A DNA stretch of 64,000 nt. Origin: JAXDJH01 sp034663635. Lineage in GTDB: Bacteria > Actinomycetota > CADDZG01 > WHSQ01. The position numbers were made by a program, and so were the translations under genes. The notes below the pieces were generated by a model. It had not been told where the DNA came from. It saw nothing but the letters and a program-made list of their open reading frames with translations, and searched no databases. The stretch is taken from contig JAXDJH010000023.1 of NCBI GenBank assembly GCA_034663635.1, positions 222,785 to 286,784 of the forward strand, given 5' to 3'. Positions 34,605 through 43,150 of the stretch are shown here, one piece after another (positions within the stretch are counted from its first letter, which is position 1; each line of letters begins with the position of its first letter).

Positions 34605-35786
34605 GTGAACATTCCCTGCGTGAACCGCGTTGGTGCGGCCCTGGGCTCTGTTCTGATCCTCATGGCACTAGCGAGCGCCGCTTGGCCCAATGAGCGGGTC
34701 CGGTTGCCGAGCGCTCAGGACACGATCCGCGCGCGCATCAGAGCCGAGCAGCTTCTGCGTGGGGGCCGGGGGCCGGAACGTGTGTTGCCCGGCCCAGTCA
34801 CGGATGAAGAGAAGATCCTCGTCGCGCTCGAGCCGGATGGCACGCCGAGCTCTGTGATCGCGGTCCAATCGCTGGACATCGAAGGAGTCGGCGACTACTT
34901 CTTCAAGATCCCCGGTCCCGTTCGAGATGTTCAACCACTTGCAGGCTCTACCGGTCAGCCCGGTCTTCGCAGCAAGTCCGTCGTGTGGCAAGGGTTCTCC
35001 AACGGCGAGGAGCATCTGGCGGCTCGACTTACTTTGGACCCCTCGGAGGAGAGCGACAGACTGCCTATCGACGCAACTCTCGATGCGACGGTCGACGGAA
35101 ACCCGATCGAGACCGGTGACTCGGGAGATTTGATGCTCGACATCAAACTTACGAACACGACGGCCCGCCCGATCAGCCTGCCTTCGGCGATCGGATCCCC
35201 TGATGAACTCGTTCCTGCCCTCGGTTCACTTCATGCGGTTCTCGCATTTGGGGATCGCCCCCAGCCCGGAGCCGACGGCATCCCTCGTGCCGTCACTGCG
35301 GTGTCGCCCGTCGAAAACAAGACCGAGCTCGTTGCCGCTCCGCTTGCTTACACGATCGATGTAGAGGGCAAGGCGATGGCGGAAGGAGTGCTGTCGGGCT
35401 CGAACCTTGAAGCCGATGTCAACATCGAAGTCGAGGATTGGAGTAGCACATGGCCCGATGTCGTGTTGCGCGTGGATCCAAGTCCACCGGATCCGAGTGA
35501 AGCTCAACGCCGCGTCGGACCCAGAAAGATGTTCGACACTCTGGTTCGGGCGATGGCCGAGGCTGCGCGACTGCCGGATGTCGATGCGTATGTCGGATCG
35601 CCCGACCCCACGGGCCAGGCGCGGAGTTCTTATGTCTTTACGTTCGTAGCCGCATCCACCGACACGGTGGCACCGCCCATTCGGATCCCCGAGGATCCGG
35701 GGGTCAATATCCTCGCCCTCGTCCTCGCGTCCATCTTGGGAGCACTCGTGCTTGTCGCCGCGGTAGTCGTCTGGTCGTTGAATTGA
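34605..35786 (+). CDS. Secreted protein with C-terminal membrane anchor, unknown
   Basis: 393 residues from GTG 34605 (GTG 34620 possible; neither has a clear ribosome-binding site). N-terminal hydrophobic signal (about residues 6-22) and a single C-terminal helix (LALVLASILGALVLVAAVVV) put the middle outside the cytoplasm. The middle is rich in beta strand and loops with DIKLTNTTARPISLP, an immunoglobulin-like pattern. Not recognised. It opens the rightward branch of the divergon: this protein, lipoprotein C (TTGA overlap), GMC oxidoreductase, SDR, lipoprotein D. Confidence 0.65.
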   Translation: MNIPCVNRVGAALGSVLILMALASAAWPNERVRLPSAQDTIRARIRAEQLLRGGRGPERVLPGPVTDEEKILVALEPDGTPSSVIAVQSLDIEGVGDYFFKIPGPVRDVQPLAGSTGQPGLRSKSVVWQGFSNGEEHLAARLTLDPSEESDRLPIDATLDATVDGNPIETGDSGDLMLDIKLTNTTARPISLPSAIGSPDELVPALGSLHAVLAFGDRPQPGADGIPRAVTAVSPVENKTELVAAPLAYTIDVEGKAMAEGVLSGSNLEADVNIEVEDWSSTWPDVVLRVDPSPPDPSEAQRRVGPRKMFDTLVRAMAEAARLPDVDAYVGSPDPTGQARSSYVFTFVAASTDTVAPPIRIPEDPGVNILALVLASILGALVLVAAVVVWSLN

Positions 35787-36208
35787 CTAGAACCGTTGGC
35801 GTCGCGGTGGCCCTATCGCTGTTCTTTCTCGGATGCAGCTCCGGCGTACCGGACGGTCCCACGGCGAAGCCATGCGCCACGCCGGGCGCGGCCCCCGACG
35901 TCTCGCAAGTTCCGCCCGATTTCCCGCTCGACACGTTCGGCACGATCACCAAAGTCAAAGACGACGGCGCATTCCTCCACGCGAACGTGATCACGACGAA
36001 GTCGATCATCGAGATCTATCCGCCCGTCGCCCGCAGTCTTATCGACAACGGATACGAGACACTCTCGGCCGACAACGAGGGGTTCGAAGCCGAGATCTAT
36101 TTCCGAAAAGGCACCAAGGTCGCCGGCGCTTATGTGATGAGAGAGGGTCCATGTGACGGCCTCGTGACCCTTCGGCTCGCATTCGGGAAGCAGAGGTTCC
36201 AGCAATGA
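35783..36208 (+). CDS. Small lipoprotein C of a four-member local family
   Basis: 141 residues from TTG 35783, overlapping the previous stop. Lipobox FLGC (Cys18), second Cys about residue 31, then VPPDFPLDTFGTITK, a helix PPVARSLIDNGYETL, and DNEGFEAEIYFRKG, ending CDGLVTLRLAF. DNEGFEAEIYFR is identical in lipoprotein D at 39099. It precedes the GMC oxidoreductase with an ATGA overlap, so the two are translationally coupled. Function unknown. Confidence 0.75.
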   Translation: MTRTVGVAVALSLFFLGCSSGVPDGPTAKPCATPGAAPDVSQVPPDFPLDTFGTITKVKDDGAFLHANVITTKSIIEIYPPVARSLIDNGYETLSADNEGFEAEIYFRKGTKVAGAYVMREGPCDGLVTLRLAFGKQRFQQ

Positions 36209-38271
36209 GGGGACTCGACGACCGCGACCTGAAGACCTTGAGCGCGCTCGCGTCGATCCTGTTGCCCGAAGGCAGCGGATTGCCGGGGGCCGAGGCGGTC
36301 GACGTTGCTCGGCGTCTCCAGAGTCGAAGCGCGTCATGGGATGGGGCCCAGGTGAAGCGCATCTCTTGGCTGATCCGAGCCTGGGAGACGGCGCCGCTGG
36401 CATCCCGTCACATGAGGAGATTCAGTTCACTGTCACCCGATGATCGCCGAAGCTGGGTCGAGCAGTCCTACAGATCGCGGGTCGCCTGGAGACGGCTCAT
36501 CACCTCGGCTCTCAAGCAGTTGCTGTTCATCGAATGGGCCTCGGCCCCCGATATCGAGGACGAGCTCGGCTACGACTACAGATGCCGGCGCGACGACGAG
36601 GTTCACGGCGCGGCTCGTCCCATCGCCGGCGAACCGCAACCGTCCGAGCCTCCTCCGGAGCCGAGGGACTACAGCCGCCTGGGCCCCGCCGTCGCGCAGA
36701 AGACGATCCCGATAGCAGCCTTCGAGCGTGGCCTGGGGGCGCGCGAGACGGACAGCAACACCCTCGTTACTCACGCGTGGCCCGACGTGCCGGATGGTTC
36801 GCTGGAAGTAGTCGATGTCGTGGTGATCGGTTCGGGCGCGGGCGGAGCGGTGGTCGCGGCGACGCTAGCGGAAGCCGGAGCCAACGTCTTGGTCTTGGAG
36901 GAGGGCGACCGCGTCGACGAAGCCGATCTGAAGGGCGCGCCGTTCGATCGCTTCCAGCGTTTCTGTCGTGACGACGGAATGACGCAGGTGCTTGGCCGCC
37001 CGCCGATCCCACTTCCGCTCGGCAAGGTCGTCGGGGGAACGACCGTCGTCAACTCCGGCACCTGTTTCCGCGCGCCGGAGCGCGTGCTGCGTCAGTGGGC
37101 AAGTGAGTTCGGCGTTTCAGGAGCATCGTCGGATGAACTCGCGGAGCACTACGACCCGATCGAGGAGTTCCTCAACGTCCGGCCCGTTCCGTGGGAGCTG
37201 CTCGGGCCCAATGGGATGGTCGCGCATCGAGGAGCGACCGCGCTGGGGCTGTCCGGCGGGCCGTTGCTGCGAAACATCAAGGATTGCCACGGCTGCGGGC
37301 AGTGCGCGTTTGGTTGCCCGACCAACGCGAAACAGGCGATGCACGTCTCGTATCTGCCTCGCGCCGTCAAGGCCGGGGCGCGTGTATTTGCGCGCTGCAG
37401 GGTCGATCGCATCGATGTAGATGGGGGCCGCGCAACCGGGGTGCACGCAACGCTCCTCGACAGGAACAGCAAGCCCGCCGGGTCGCTCCTGGTGAAGGCG
37501 CTCAACGTGATCGTTAGCGCGGGCGCGATCCACACTCCCGTGCTGCTTGGCTCATCCGATATCCCGGATCGTTCCCGCCAGACCGGCCACAACCTTCGCA
37601 TCCACCCCGCGACCGGCGTCGGCGGTTTCTTCGGAGACGACATCGTCAACTGGAAGGGCACTCTCCAGAGCTATTACATCGATGCGTTATTCGACAGTCA
37701 CGAATTGATGTTCGAGGCGACGACGACGGTGCCCGGCATCGGTGCGGGATCCGTTCCGGGCATCGGGGCCGCTGCCATGGAGGAGCTCGGGTCCTTCCGG
37801 AAGCTCGCGACGCTCGGCTTCTACGTCTCCGACACGTCTGCGGGCCGGGTGCGGAACGTGCGAGGGGAAGCGGTCGCCAGTTACCGGATGAACGAGTTGG
37901 ATGCGCACCGGATGGGGATCGGCATCTCGGTGGCGGCCGAGATCATGCTCGCGGCTGGCGCTGAAAGGGTCTATCCGGGGCTGCCCGGCATCGATGCCAT
38001 CAGCGCTCGAGAGGACCTCGATCAGCTGAAGGACCGACGGATCAGACCCGAGCACCTTCGGCTCACCGCCTTTCACCCGATGGGGACGGCACGGATGGGA
38101 GCCGACCCTTCGACTTCCGTGGTCGATCCTTTCGGGCATCATCACGAAGTGGCTGGTCTGTGGGTGGCCGACGCGAGCGTCTTCCCATCATGCGTTGGAG
38201 TGAATCCGCAGATGACGATCATGGCTTTCGCACGTCGCACCGCGCAACGGGTCGCGGGACTTTCGAGCTAG
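36205..38271 (+). CDS. GMC oxidoreductase with N-terminal helical domain
   Basis: 688 residues. The N-terminal about 190 residues are helical and resemble gluconate-2-dehydrogenase subunit 3-like or fatty-alcohol-oxidase N-termini. FAD-binding GSGAGG begins at Gly209; GGTTVVNSGTCFRAP and the C-terminal HPMGTARMG and VNPQMTIMAFARR are GMC signatures. A four-Cys stretch C361-x2-C364-x2-C367-x3-C371 resembles the iron-sulfur-like cluster of long-chain alcohol oxidases. It oxidises an alcohol; hydrophobic or sterol-like alcohols are the likely substrates. It is sandwiched between the lipoprotein C and SDR genes. Confidence 0.9.
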   Translation: MRGLDDRDLKTLSALASILLPEGSGLPGAEAVDVARRLQSRSASWDGAQVKRISWLIRAWETAPLASRHMRRFSSLSPDDRRSWVEQSYRSRVAWRRLITSALKQLLFIEWASAPDIEDELGYDYRCRRDDEVHGAARPIAGEPQPSEPPPEPRDYSRLGPAVAQKTIPIAAFERGLGARETDSNTLVTHAWPDVPDGSLEVVDVVVIGSGAGGAVVAATLAEAGANVLVLEEGDRVDEADLKGAPFDRFQRFCRDDGMTQVLGRPPIPLPLGKVVGGTTVVNSGTCFRAPERVLRQWASEFGVSGASSDELAEHYDPIEEFLNVRPVPWELLGPNGMVAHRGATALGLSGGPLLRNIKDCHGCGQCAFGCPTNAKQAMHVSYLPRAVKAGARVFARCRVDRIDVDGGRATGVHATLLDRNSKPAGSLLVKALNVIVSAGAIHTPVLLGSSDIPDRSRQTGHNLRIHPATGVGGFFGDDIVNWKGTLQSYYIDALFDSHELMFEATTTVPGIGAGSVPGIGAAAMEELGSFRKLATLGFYVSDTSAGRVRNVRGEAVASYRMNELDAHRMGIGISVAAEIMLAAGAERVYPGLPGIDAISAREDLDQLKDRRIRPEHLRLTAFHPMGTARMGADPSTSVVDPFGHHHEVAGLWVADASVFPSCVGVNPQMTIMAFARRTAQRVAGLSS

Positions 38272-38280
38272 GGAGGAACT

Positions 38281-39102
38281 ATGGAGTTTCACGGTTCGAC
38301 GGCAGTGGTCACCGGTGCGTCCCGTGGCTTGGGCGTCTACATCGCCGAGACGCTCGCTCGAAAAGGTTGCAGGCTCGCGCTCGCGGCGCGCTCCGAGGAT
38401 GAGCTTCAGTCGGTAACGGCCCGCATCCAGTCGATGGGAGTCAGGGCCATCGGCATTCCCACCGACGTGTCGGATCGCGACGCTCTGCAGAATCTCGTGG
38501 ATCGAACCAATGCCGAGATCGGGCCGATCGACATCCTCGTTAACAACGCCGGCATCGAGAAGTACTCGGACTTCGTGAACTACGACCTCGACACGATCGA
38601 GAGGATCATCCGCGTCAATGTCGTCTCGCCCGAGTGGCTGACGCGCCTGGTGGTCCCACAGATGGTCGAACGCGGCCGGGGACACGTTGTGAACATCGCT
38701 TCGGTTGCAGGCAAGACGGCGGTGCCTTTCAACACGATCTACTCGTCGAGCAAGCATGCTCTCGTCGGATTCTCGTGGTCGTTGCGAGAGGAGCTCAAGC
38801 CGAAAGGCGTCGGAGTTTCGGTCGTTTGCCCAGGCTTCGTCGCTGAATCCGGCATGTTCGCGGATTGGAGCGGTGGAAGGAAGCCACCGGCAGCGTCTCG
38901 TCCCGTTTCGCCCCAGCAGGTCGCCGATGCGACGGTCAAAGCGATCGAGGAAGACATCGCGGAGATCATCGTCGCGAGAGGGCTCGCAAAAGTTGTGGAC
39001 GTCTTCCACGCGATCTCGCCGAATTTCACGACGAAGGTCGCACGTCGCTCGGGCGCTTACAAGTTCCTGTCCACCGCGAAGGATGCGCACTTCCGTTCGT
39101 GA
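38281..39102 (+). CDS. Short-chain dehydrogenase/reductase (SDR)
   Basis: 273 residues from ATG with GGGAGG upstream. NAD(P) motif VTGASRGLGVY, NNAG at about residue 90, Ser in IASVAGKTAV and YSSSKHA catalytic Tyr-Lys are all present. Follows the GMC gene by 9 bp and overlaps lipoprotein D as GTGA. May oxidise or reduce a hydroxy or keto product of the GMC enzyme; inference from order only. Confidence 0.92.
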   Translation: MEFHGSTAVVTGASRGLGVYIAETLARKGCRLALAARSEDELQSVTARIQSMGVRAIGIPTDVSDRDALQNLVDRTNAEIGPIDILVNNAGIEKYSDFVNYDLDTIERIIRVNVVSPEWLTRLVVPQMVERGRGHVVNIASVAGKTAVPFNTIYSSSKHALVGFSWSLREELKPKGVGVSVVCPGFVAESGMFADWSGGRKPPAASRPVSPQQVADATVKAIEEDIAEIIVARGLAKVVDVFHAISPNFTTKVARRSGAYKFLSTAKDAHFRS

Positions 39103-39515
39103 AGAGGATCGCGTTGTCATTGCTCGTCGCGCTCGCCATGACATCCGCTTGTGGCGGGGGATCGGACGCGCCCCCTGAGGCGAGTCCGAGTGCCTGCGGA
39201 TTCCCGGAACCCTCGGCAACGGCGGACCCTTCGATCGTCGATTCGGCTTTCGTGGTGGACGGAAGTGTCTTCATCGAGACGAGTTCGGGAGGGGGCCTCA
39301 TCGGTGCCCACCTCTATATGCCTCTGTCCGTTAACGACGGCTACAAGCGATTCATGGGGATTCTGAAAGACGAAGGCTTCAAGATCGTGGGGCGGGACAA
39401 CGAAGGTTTCGAGGCCGAGATCTACTTCCGCCGTGGCAAGGCCCTGGGGGCCATTCAGATCAGGCGCTCGATCTGCGATGACGCGACTTCGGTCTTTCTG
39501 AACCTTCCGCGCTAG
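39099..39515 (+). CDS. Small lipoprotein D of a four-member local family
   Basis: 138 residues from GTG 39099, overlapping the SDR stop. Lipobox TSAC (Cys18), second Cys about residue 33, then VDSAFVVDGSVFIET, a helix NDGYKRFMGILKDEGF, and DNEGFEAEIYFRRGKALG, ending CDDATSVFLNL. Shares the DNEGFEAEIYFR block with lipoprotein C and the general two-Cys core with A and B. Last gene of the rightward branch. Confidence 0.75.
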   Translation: MKRIALSLLVALAMTSACGGGSDAPPEASPSACGFPEPSATADPSIVDSAFVVDGSVFIETSSGGGLIGAHLYMPLSVNDGYKRFMGILKDEGFKIVGRDNEGFEAEIYFRRGKALGAIQIRRSICDDATSVFLNLPR

Positions 39516-39567
39516 GAGTCCCGGCACAAGGGAACAAGGGATGCTGGGTAGCACCCGATTGAGTGGG

Positions 39568-39573
39568 TATCAT
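39568..39573 (+). promoter_or_regulatory. Possible -10 (TATCAT) for the ferredoxin gene
   Basis: TATCAT stands 43 bp before ATG 39617 in the 101-bp gap after lipoprotein D. The same hexamer occurs at 40174 before korA. No clear -35 at the right spacing. Confidence 0.3.
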
Positions 39574-39616
39574 CTCGGCGGCAAAGAAACCCAGTGCCCA
39601 GGAGGGAATGAGATCC

Positions 39617-39916
39617 ATGACGTACGTCATCGCTGAGCCTTGCATCGGCGTGAAGGACCGAGCGTGCGTCGACGAGTGCCCGGTCGACTGCATCTACGAA
39701 GGCGAAGAGCAGCTGTACATCCATCCGGAGGAATGCGTCGACTGTGACGCCTGTCTCCCGGCGTGCCCCGTCGACGCGATCTTCCCGGCCGACAACGTCC
39801 CCGCGGAATGGACCAGCTTCACCGCGCTCAACGTCTCCTGGTTCGTGGAGCACCCGGAAGCATCGGGAGGAGCCATGGAAAGCCCGTTCGCGCCGGCCGA
39901 GGAACGCGGCGAATAA
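39617..39916 (+). CDS. fdxA: 7Fe ferredoxin (FdxA type)
   Basis: 99 residues. The cysteines Cys9-x7-Cys17-x3-Cys21-Pro with Cys25, then Cys40-x2-Cys43-x2-Cys46-x3-Cys50-Pro, match [3Fe-4S]/[4Fe-4S] ferredoxins of mycobacterial FdxA. GGAGGG lies 10 bases before ATG 39617. korAB follow within 300 bp, so it is the likely electron acceptor for that oxidoreductase. Ends with an acidic tail and overlaps the next small gene. Confidence 0.93.
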   Translation: MTYVIAEPCIGVKDRACVDECPVDCIYEGEEQLYIHPEECVDCDACLPACPVDAIFPADNVPAEWTSFTALNVSWFVEHPEASGGAMESPFAPAEERGE

Positions 39917-40131
39917 CCGAACCGCCGGTAACCCCTGAGGAGTGGCAAGCCCTCCTCGGGCGCAAAGTCTCCATGCGCTACGTCCTGCGCGGAGACCCGG
40001 ACCATCCTTTCTCGGAGGCCATCGGAGTCGTCATGTCCGTGGGCGAGAGGATCTCGATCGTCACGAAGCGAGGGGCAAAGGTGGACGTTCTCATCAAGGA
40101 CGTTCTAAACGTGAAGGTCTTCCCGATCTAG
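39913..40131 (+). CDS. SH3-like domain protein (N-terminal domain of Rv0428c type)
   Basis: 72 residues if translation begins at the ATA overlapping the ferredoxin stop (ATAA in place of ATGA). EEWQALLGRKVSMRYVLRG, a GVVMSVGERISIVTKRG hairpin and a VLIKDVLNVKVFPI end resemble the small SH3-like domain found at the N-terminus of actinobacterial GNAT proteins like Rv0428c, here on its own. The only ATG (39973) would remove the first conserved segment and has no ribosome-binding site. No GTG or TTG fits. Start and expression are uncertain. Confidence 0.55.
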   Translation: MTEPPVTPEEWQALLGRKVSMRYVLRGDPDHPFSEAIGVVMSVGERISIVTKRGAKVDVLIKDVLNVKVFPI

Positions 40132-40173
40132 CTCGGACTGGATATTTCCGGGAGGCGCGGCTCCCCGCGGGCG

Positions 40174-40179
40174 TATCAT
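40174..40179 (+). promoter_or_regulatory. Possible -10 (TATCAT) for korAB
   Basis: TATCAT in GCGTATCATGACC, 38 bp before ATG 40218. A GGGAG/CTCCC hairpin (about 40150-40166) lies just upstream and may end transcription from the ferredoxin genes. Confidence 0.3.
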
Positions 40180-40217
40180 GACCGTCCTTACGGACCACCG
40201 ATCCAAAGAGGGGATGT

Positions 40218-42077
40218 ATGTGCGCGCAAGCCGCGCCTGAGGCGGGGACCGAGCGCCGAGAGCTCGAGCGGGTAGTCATCCGCTTCGCTGGCGACTCCGG
40301 CGACGGGATGCAGCTAACGGGCGATCGATTCACGAGCGTGAGCGCCCTGTTCGGCAACGATCTTGCGACGCTTCCCGACTATCCCGCCGAGATCCGGGCC
40401 CCGGCCGGAACGCTTGCAGGAGTCTCCGCCTTCCAGATCCACTTTGCCGACTACGACATCCTCACTCCGGGCGACCAGCCGAGCGTTCTCGTTGCGATGA
40501 ACCCCGCCGCCCTCAAGGCTCACCTAAAGGATCTCGTGCCCGGCGGTCTCTTGATCGTCAACACCGACTCGTTCGACGACCGCAACCTCGAGAAGGTCGG
40601 CTACCTCCGCAACCCGCTCGAGGACGGATCGATCGACGGCTTCCAGGTCTACAAGATCCAGATGACGAAGATGACTCTCGAAGCCGTCAAGGAAACGGGG
40701 GTCAACAAGAAGGAGGCGGAGCGCGCCAAGAACATGTTCGCGCTCGGCGTTCTGTCGTGGATGTATTCGCGGCCCATCGAGCCGACCGTCGGGTGGCTCG
40801 AGAAGAAGTTCGCAAAGAAGCCTCACCTCGCGCAATCGAACATCGCGGCGCTGAAGGCCGGTCACGCGTTCGGCGAGACCGCCGAACTCGTCGCCTACGA
40901 GGTTCGCCCCGCGACTCTTGCGCCGGGGCACTACAGGCGGATCACCGGCAACGAGGCGCTGGCTTACGGCCTCATCGCGGCGAGCGTGCAGTCGAAGTTG
41001 CCCTTGTTCCTGGCCTCGTACCCGATCACGCCGGCCTCCGACATCCTTCACGAGCTCTCTCGCCACAAGAACTTCGGCGTCCGTACCGTCCAAGCGGAAG
41101 ACGAGATCGCCGCCGCCGGGATGGCTCTGGGGGCCGCGTTCGCCGGTCACATGGGAGTCACGACGACCTCGGGCCCGGGCATCGACCTGAAATCCGAAAC
41201 TTTGGGGCTGGCCATCTCCCTAGAGCTCCCGATGATCATCGTCGATGTCCAGCGTGGCGGGCCGTCGACCGGTTTGCCTACCAAGACCGAGCAGTCGGAC
41301 CTCATGCTGGCGATGTACGGGCGTCACGGCGAATCGCCGATGCCGATCGTCGCCGCTTACTCGCCTACCTCTTGCTTCTGGGCCGCGATCGAGGCGACTC
41401 GGATCGCGGTCAAGTTCATGACGCCGGTGATGCTTCTGACCGACGGGTATCTCGCTAACTCGGCCGAGCCGTGGCGGATCCCGACGGTCGACAAGCTGCC
41501 CGACATCTCGACGACTTTCGCTTCACAGCCCAACGCCGGCGAGGACTTCTGGCCCTTCCTGCGTGATGAGCAGACGCTGGCGCGGCCGTGGGCGATCCCC
41601 GGGACGGCCGGGCTCGAGCACAGGGTGGGCGGCCTGGAGAAGGCCGACGGCACCGGCAATATCTCTTACGACCCCGACAACCATCACCTGATGACGCTGC
41701 TCCGTGCGGCCAAGATCAAGGCGATCGAGGAAGACATCGAGCCTCTGGAGTACGACTCCGACGAGGGCGCCGACACGATCATCCTCGGATGGGGTGGCAC
41801 CTACGGCGCGATCGGCGCGGCGGTGCGACGGATCCGAACGCGTGGTCGCAAGATCGCTCGCGCTCATCTGAAGCACCTCAACCCGTTCCCCAAGAACACC
41901 GAGGAAGTGCTTCGTCGCTTCGACAAGGTGATCGTCCCCGAGATCAACATGGGTCAGTTGTCGAGACTGATCCGTGCCGAATTCCTGATCGACACCGTGT
42001 CGATCAACAAGATGCGCGGCCTTCCGTTCAAGGCCGGCGACCTCGAAGACGAGATCCTGGAGATCATGGACCGATGA
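40218..42077 (+). CDS. korA: 2-oxoacid:ferredoxin oxidoreductase, alpha (fused gamma) subunit
   Basis: 619 residues from ATG with AGAGGGG upstream. The N-terminal gamma domain (VVIRFAGDSGDGMQLTGDRF) is fused to the alpha domain with PITPASDILHELSRHKNFG and QAEDEIAAAGMALGAAFAG, as in actinobacterial KorA. With KorB it converts 2-oxoglutarate (or another 2-oxoacid) and CoA to acyl-CoA, CO2 and reduced ferredoxin; in mycobacteria KorAB is an alternative to the lipoyl 2-oxoglutarate dehydrogenase. korB overlaps its stop as ATGA. Confidence 0.94.
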   Translation: MCAQAAPEAGTERRELERVVIRFAGDSGDGMQLTGDRFTSVSALFGNDLATLPDYPAEIRAPAGTLAGVSAFQIHFADYDILTPGDQPSVLVAMNPAALKAHLKDLVPGGLLIVNTDSFDDRNLEKVGYLRNPLEDGSIDGFQVYKIQMTKMTLEAVKETGVNKKEAERAKNMFALGVLSWMYSRPIEPTVGWLEKKFAKKPHLAQSNIAALKAGHAFGETAELVAYEVRPATLAPGHYRRITGNEALAYGLIAASVQSKLPLFLASYPITPASDILHELSRHKNFGVRTVQAEDEIAAAGMALGAAFAGHMGVTTTSGPGIDLKSETLGLAISLELPMIIVDVQRGGPSTGLPTKTEQSDLMLAMYGRHGESPMPIVAAYSPTSCFWAAIEATRIAVKFMTPVMLLTDGYLANSAEPWRIPTVDKLPDISTTFASQPNAGEDFWPFLRDEQTLARPWAIPGTAGLEHRVGGLEKADGTGNISYDPDNHHLMTLLRAAKIKAIEEDIEPLEYDSDEGADTIILGWGGTYGAIGAAVRRIRTRGRKIARAHLKHLNPFPKNTEEVLRRFDKVIVPEINMGQLSRLIRAEFLIDTVSINKMRGLPFKAGDLEDEILEIMDR

Positions 42078-43150
42078 CAGAGATGGGCAACGGCAACGGA
42101 TTGAACGACAGGGACCGCGGCGTAACGGAGGCCGCGGGCGGCGTCGACACGATGACGCGTGAGGACTTCGTCTCCGATCAGGAGATCCGTTGGTGCCCGG
42201 GTTGTGGCGACTACGCGATCCTGGCTGCCGTTCAGAGCGTGATGCCCGAGCTCGGGATCCCCAAAGAGAAGATGGTTTGGGTCTCCGGCATCGGCTGCTC
42301 GAGTCGTTTCCCGTATTACATGAACACCTACGGCGTTCACGGCATCCACGGTCGCGCTCCAGCGATCGCCACCGGTATCGCCACGGCGCGGCCCGATCTA
42401 TCGGTCTGGGTCGTGACCGGCGACGGCGACGGTCTCTCGATCGGTGGAAACCATCTGATCCACGCGCTGCGACGCAACGTGAACCTCACGATCCTGATGT
42501 TCAACAACCAGATCTACGGTTTGACCAAGGGTCAGTACTCGCCGACGTCGGAGGCTGGGAAGGTCACGAAGTCGACTCCGTTCGGCTCGCTGGAGCACCC
42601 CTTCAACCCGCTGTCGATCGCGCTGGGGGCCGAGGCTTCCTTCGTCGCTCGCACGATCGACGTTGACCGCAAGCATCTGCCGGAGATGGTCCGCCGCGCG
42701 GCGGCGCACCGCGGCTCTTCTTTCATCGAGATCTACCAGAACTGCAACATCTTCAACGACGGAGCATTCATCGCCCTCACCGGCAAGGAGGGCAAGTCGC
42801 ACAACCGTGTCTATCTAGAGCACGGCAAGCCCATCAAGTTCGGCACCAACGACGAGAACGGCGTGATCATGCGGCCGGATGGCCGTTGCGAGATCGTGAA
42901 GGTCGCGGACGTCGGCGAGGACAAGCTGCTCGTTCACGACGAGCATCGCGACAATCCTTCGCTCGCATTCGCTCTTACTCGGATCGCGGATGGGCCGACC
43001 GGTCCTACTCCTCTCGGCGTCTTCCGCGACGTGCAGCGTCCCGTCTACGGTGACGGGATGGAGATGCAGCTGCGCCGGGCTTCGGAGTCTCAGGGCCCCG
43101 GCGATTTGACTCGTCTCCTAGGCTCCGGCGACACCTGGAGGGTTGACTGA
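42074..43150 (+). CDS. korB: 2-oxoacid:ferredoxin oxidoreductase, beta subunit
   Basis: 358 residues. IRWCPGCGDYAILAA is the iron-sulfur/TPP motif of beta subunits, GIGCSSRFPYY and VTGDGDGLSIGGNHLIHA through NNQIYGLTKGQ bind TPP and Mg2+. Together with korA it forms the functional enzyme. It overlaps korA at the 5' end and the small acidic gene at the 3' end (TGATGG). Confidence 0.95.
   Translation: MTEMGNGNGLNDRDRGVTEAAGGVDTMTREDFVSDQEIRWCPGCGDYAILAAVQSVMPELGIPKEKMVWVSGIGCSSRFPYYMNTYGVHGIHGRAPAIATGIATARPDLSVWVVTGDGDGLSIGGNHLIHALRRNVNLTILMFNNQIYGLTKGQYSPTSEAGKVTKSTPFGSLEHPFNPLSIALGAEASFVARTIDVDRKHLPEMVRRAAAHRGSSFIEIYQNCNIFNDGAFIALTGKEGKSHNRVYLEHGKPIKFGTNDENGVIMRPDGRCEIVKVADVGEDKLLVHDEHRDNPSLAFALTRIADGPTGPTPLGVFRDVQRPVYGDGMEMQLRRASESQGPGDLTRLLGSGDTWRVD

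Noticed and set aside
39763..39912. Upstream extension of the SH3-like frame inside the ferredoxin gene
   Set aside because: It would overlap fdxA by 150 bp and reads as an Arg-rich shadow.
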